DNA of 44,214 nt from an uncultured Bacillaceae bacterium (GTDB taxonomy: Bacteria > Bacillota > Bacilli > Bacillales > Cytobacillaceae). The DNA is taken from positions 1 to 44,214 of the forward strand of contig CALKIU010000164.1 in assembly GCA_937995745.1 (NCBI GenBank), given 5' to 3'. This document shows positions 42,265-44,214 of this stretch, piece by piece. Under the pieces are notes generated by a model, which saw nothing but the letters and a program-made list of their open reading frames with translations, made no database searches and was not told the origin of the DNA. The translations under genes were made by a program, and so were the position numbers. How positions within the stretch are numbered: the stretch's first letter is position 1; the number at the start of each line of letters is the position of its first letter.

Positions 42265-42292
42265 TTGTTTGTTCGTGAAAATTATGTATAAA
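42265..42292 (+). promoter_or_regulatory. Promoter candidate of lysS
   Basis: TTGTTT (42265-42270), 16 bases, TATAAA (42287-42292). The -35 is weak. No T-box or L-box is seen in the short leader. Confidence 0.35.
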
Positions 42293-42374
42293 ATGTATCA
42301 TATGTGAATTTGAAGACGATGATGCTGCACATTTGTGGTTTAAATAAGAGATTTAAGATGGAGATGATACTGGC

Positions 42375-43865
42375 ATGAGTCGCGAAGAAATCAATGACCA
42401 AATACAAGTCCGGCTTGAAAAATTGGAGGCGCTCCGGCAAAAAGGCATCGATCCGTTCGGCAGACGTTTTGAACGCACCCATTTGTCCGGCCAATTAGTG
42501 GAAAAATACGGCGAAATGACCAATGAAGAACTTGAAGAACTGGCTCTTCCCGTTACCATTGCCGGCCGCATCATGACAAAACGCATCAAGGGAAAAGTCG
42601 GTTTTGCCCATATTCAAGACGTACAGGGACAAATTCAAATCTACGTCCGCAGGGATAACATCGGTGAAGAAGCTTACGAAATTTTCAAAAAAGCCGATTT
42701 GGGAGACATAATCGGCGTATCCGGCATGCTCATGAAAACAAAGGTCGGAGAACTTTCCATCAGAGTGGAAAAGTTTGAAATACTCACAAAATCACTCCGT
42801 CCGCTGCCGGAAAAATATCACGGTCTGAAAGATGTGGAACAGCGCTATCGGCAACGATATTTGGACTTGATTTCCAGCCCGGAAAGCAAGCAGACATTTA
42901 TTACCCGCAGCCGCATCATCCAATCGATGAGGCGCTACCTGGATGAACGGGGCTATTTAGAAGTGGAAACACCGATGATGCACACAATTCCCGGAGGAGC
43001 TGCGGCGCGTCCGTTTATTACATATCATAATGCGCTGGATATGCAGCTGTACATGCGGATCGCCATCGAACTCCATTTGAAACGTTTGATCGTCGGCGGA
43101 TTGGAAAAGGTGTATGAAATCGGCCGGGTATTCCGCAATGAAGGGATTTCGACAAAACATAATCCGGAATTCACAATGATCGAATTATATGAAGCGTATG
43201 CCGATTTTACAGACATCATGAATTTAACGGAAGATATGGTTGCCCATATCGCCGAAGAAGTGCTGGGAACGACGGTGATTCAGTACGGGGAACATGAAAT
43301 AGATTTGACGCCGAAATGGAAAAGAGTGCATATGGTCGATGCTATAAAAGAATACACCGGCGTCGATTTCTGGCAGGAAATGAGTACGGAAGAAGCACGC
43401 CGGCTTGCCAAGGAACACGGTGTGGAAATCAATGAAAATATGCTTTACGGCCATATTGTCAATGAGTTTTTCGAGCAAAAAGTGGAAGATAAATTGATCC
43501 AGCCCACCTTTGTATACGGGCATCCGGTGGAAGTATCTCCGCTTGCCAAGAAAAACGCCGAAGATCCCCGCTTTACCGATCGTTTCGAACTGTACATTGT
43601 GGGAAGAGAACACGCCAATGCATTTACGGAGTTGAACGACCCCATCGACCAGCGCCGGCGTTTTGAAGCGCAATTGAAAGAACGGGAATTGGGGAACGAA
43701 GAAGCTCACATGATGGATGAGGATTTCCTTGAGGCTTTGGAATACGGCATGCCTCCGACCGGGGGATTAGGCATCGGTATCGACCGCTTAGCCATGTTGT
43801 TGACCAACTCGCCGTCCATCAGAGACGTGATTTTATTCCCGTTAATGCGTCCGCGCGAGGAATAG
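42375..43865 (+). CDS. lysS: Lysyl-tRNA synthetase, class II
   Basis: The 496-residue enzyme charges tRNA-Lys. An N-terminal anticodon-binding OB domain (about 55-160; VTIAGRIMTKRIKGKVGFAH) is followed by the class II core with motif 1 (ITRSRIIQSMRRYLDERGYLE), motif 2 (FRNEGISTKHNPEFTMIE) and motif 3 (GLGIGIDRLAML). The ATG at 42375 follows GGAG at 11 bases. It is the last gene before the rRNA operon, the same order as in B. subtilis. Confidence 0.97.
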   Translation: MSREEINDQIQVRLEKLEALRQKGIDPFGRRFERTHLSGQLVEKYGEMTNEELEELALPVTIAGRIMTKRIKGKVGFAHIQDVQGQIQIYVRRDNIGEEAYEIFKKADLGDIIGVSGMLMKTKVGELSIRVEKFEILTKSLRPLPEKYHGLKDVEQRYRQRYLDLISSPESKQTFITRSRIIQSMRRYLDERGYLEVETPMMHTIPGGAAARPFITYHNALDMQLYMRIAIELHLKRLIVGGLEKVYEIGRVFRNEGISTKHNPEFTMIELYEAYADFTDIMNLTEDMVAHIAEEVLGTTVIQYGEHEIDLTPKWKRVHMVDAIKEYTGVDFWQEMSTEEARRLAKEHGVEINENMLYGHIVNEFFEQKVEDKLIQPTFVYGHPVEVSPLAKKNAEDPRFTDRFELYIVGREHANAFTELNDPIDQRRRFEAQLKERELGNEEAHMMDEDFLEALEYGMPPTGGLGIGIDRLAMLLTNSPSIRDVILFPLMRPREE

Positions 43866-43892
43866 AATAAGAGAGGAATGGTGTGCGATTTT

Positions 43893-43934
43893 CAGCGGAG
43901 AAGGCGGCCCTTGTGCCCTGCCTTCTCTTTGCTG
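43893..43934 (+). terminator. Hairpin terminator after lysS
   Basis: GAGAAGGC/GCCTTCTC (43898-43905/43920-43927) with outer CAGC/GCTG pairs and a short T-run (CTTT). It is strong in stem, weak in T-tract. Confidence 0.6.
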
Positions 43935-43989
43935 ATGATTTGGCAGGAAAAAGACCCCTCATTTTCCAATGATTAATCGTTTATTTTAG

Positions 43990-44018
43990 TTGATTTATCA
44001 GCGATATGGTGGTATATT
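43990..44018 (+). promoter_or_regulatory. rrn promoter P1
   Basis: TTGATT (43990-43995), 17 bases, TATATT (44013-44018). It is the upstream member of a tandem pair whose -35 boxes are 85 bases apart, as in Bacillus rrn operons with P1 and P2. Confidence 0.65.
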
Positions 44019-44074
44019 TATAAGCGTCGCTTCGGAAAACCCGAAGCAATCAAAAAATAAAATTAAAAAAGTTG

Positions 44075-44103
44075 TTGACACAAAACATAAGATTTGTTAA
44101 GAT
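44075..44103 (+). promoter_or_regulatory. rrn promoter P2
   Basis: TTGACA (44075-44080), 17 bases, TAAGAT (44098-44103); an overlapping GATAAT/ATAATAT could serve as an alternative -10. An A/T-rich UP-like stretch (44051-44070) lies just upstream. Confidence 0.75.
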
Positions 44104-44109
44104 AATATA

Positions 44110-44214
44110 GTCGCTCTTGAGGGCGACGGGATAAAAAATAACGATTGTTCTTTGAAAATTAAACAAATCATACGCCAACGAAGACCGGCTGCGAATGCAG
44201 CCAAACAAACGAGC
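44110..44214 (+). promoter_or_regulatory. rRNA operon leader with boxA-like antitermination site
   Basis: The hairpin GTCGCTC/GGGCGAC (44110-44116/44121-44127) is followed by TGTTCTTTGAAAATT (44146-44160), close to the Bacillus boxA TGCTCTTTGAAAAC. A second stem GGCTGC/GCAGCC with GAAT loop (44187-44202) follows. The 16S gene itself is not reached before the window ends. Confidence 0.75.

Overview
The window is a stretch of Firmicutes core chromosome. Its gene order is that of the Bacillus abrB-to-lysS region near the replication origin: abrB, metG, tatD, yabE, rnmV, rsmA, yabG, veg, sspF, ispE, purR, ridA, spoVG, glmU, prs, ctc, pth, fin, mfd, spoVT, yabM, mazG, rqcP, yabP, yabQ, divIC, yabR, spoIIE, tilS, hprT, ftsH, coaX, hslO, cysK, folP, folB-folK, yazB, dusB, lysS, then the promoters of an rRNA operon. 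The many sporulation genes, the sigma-A-type promoters and strong AGGAGG ribosome binding sites point to an endospore-forming Bacillaceae. The MetG with an intact four-cysteine zinc knuckle, the GC-rich codon use and the protein similarities recalled from family knowledge suggest a Geobacillus/Caldibacillus-like (possibly thermophilic) relative. That assignment is inference.

Layout. 1-1510: a hairpin-rich repeat, abrB on the minus strand, and about 960 bases of non-coding DNA before metG. 1511-9137: tRNA charging, cell wall, 5S rRNA maturation and 16S methylation genes, the spore protease yabG and the strongly promoted veg. 9138-11140: sspF, a degenerate tandem repeat and ispE. 11141-17455: purR-ridA, spoVG, the UDP-GlcNAc/PRPP pair glmU-prs, ctc and pth. 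17456-27621: fin, mfd, spoVT and the yabM-mazG-rqcP-yabP-yabQ-divIC cluster, then yabR. 27622-33251: spoIIE with its atypical Spo0A-type promoter, a gene-free 0.7 kb, then tilS-hprT. 33252-38784: ftsH, coaX, hslO, cysK. 38785-43865: folate genes, yazB, dusB, lysS. 43990-44214: tandem rrn promoters and the start of the rRNA leader; the 16S gene itself lies beyond the window.

The genes form short operons separated by clear intrinsic terminators: rnmV-rsmA, purR-ridA, glmU-prs, yabM-mazG-rqcP, yabP-yabQ-divIC, tilS-hprT and folP-folBK-yazB. Several stop/start overlaps suggest translational coupling. Compared with B. subtilis as I remember it, yabS/yabT, the tRNA pair after yabR, yacD and the pabB-pabA-pabC cluster are missing here, and folB and folK are read as one open frame.

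I found no CRISPR array, no prophage, no transposase and no obviously new multi-gene system. The most unusual signals are a perfect 11-bp hairpin with pseudoknot potential covering the ribosome binding site of fin, the in-frame folB-folK fusion, the three-copy 52-base repeat after sspF, and the REP-like hairpins at the left end. Coordinates, motifs and spacings were read by eye. No database or folding computation was run.
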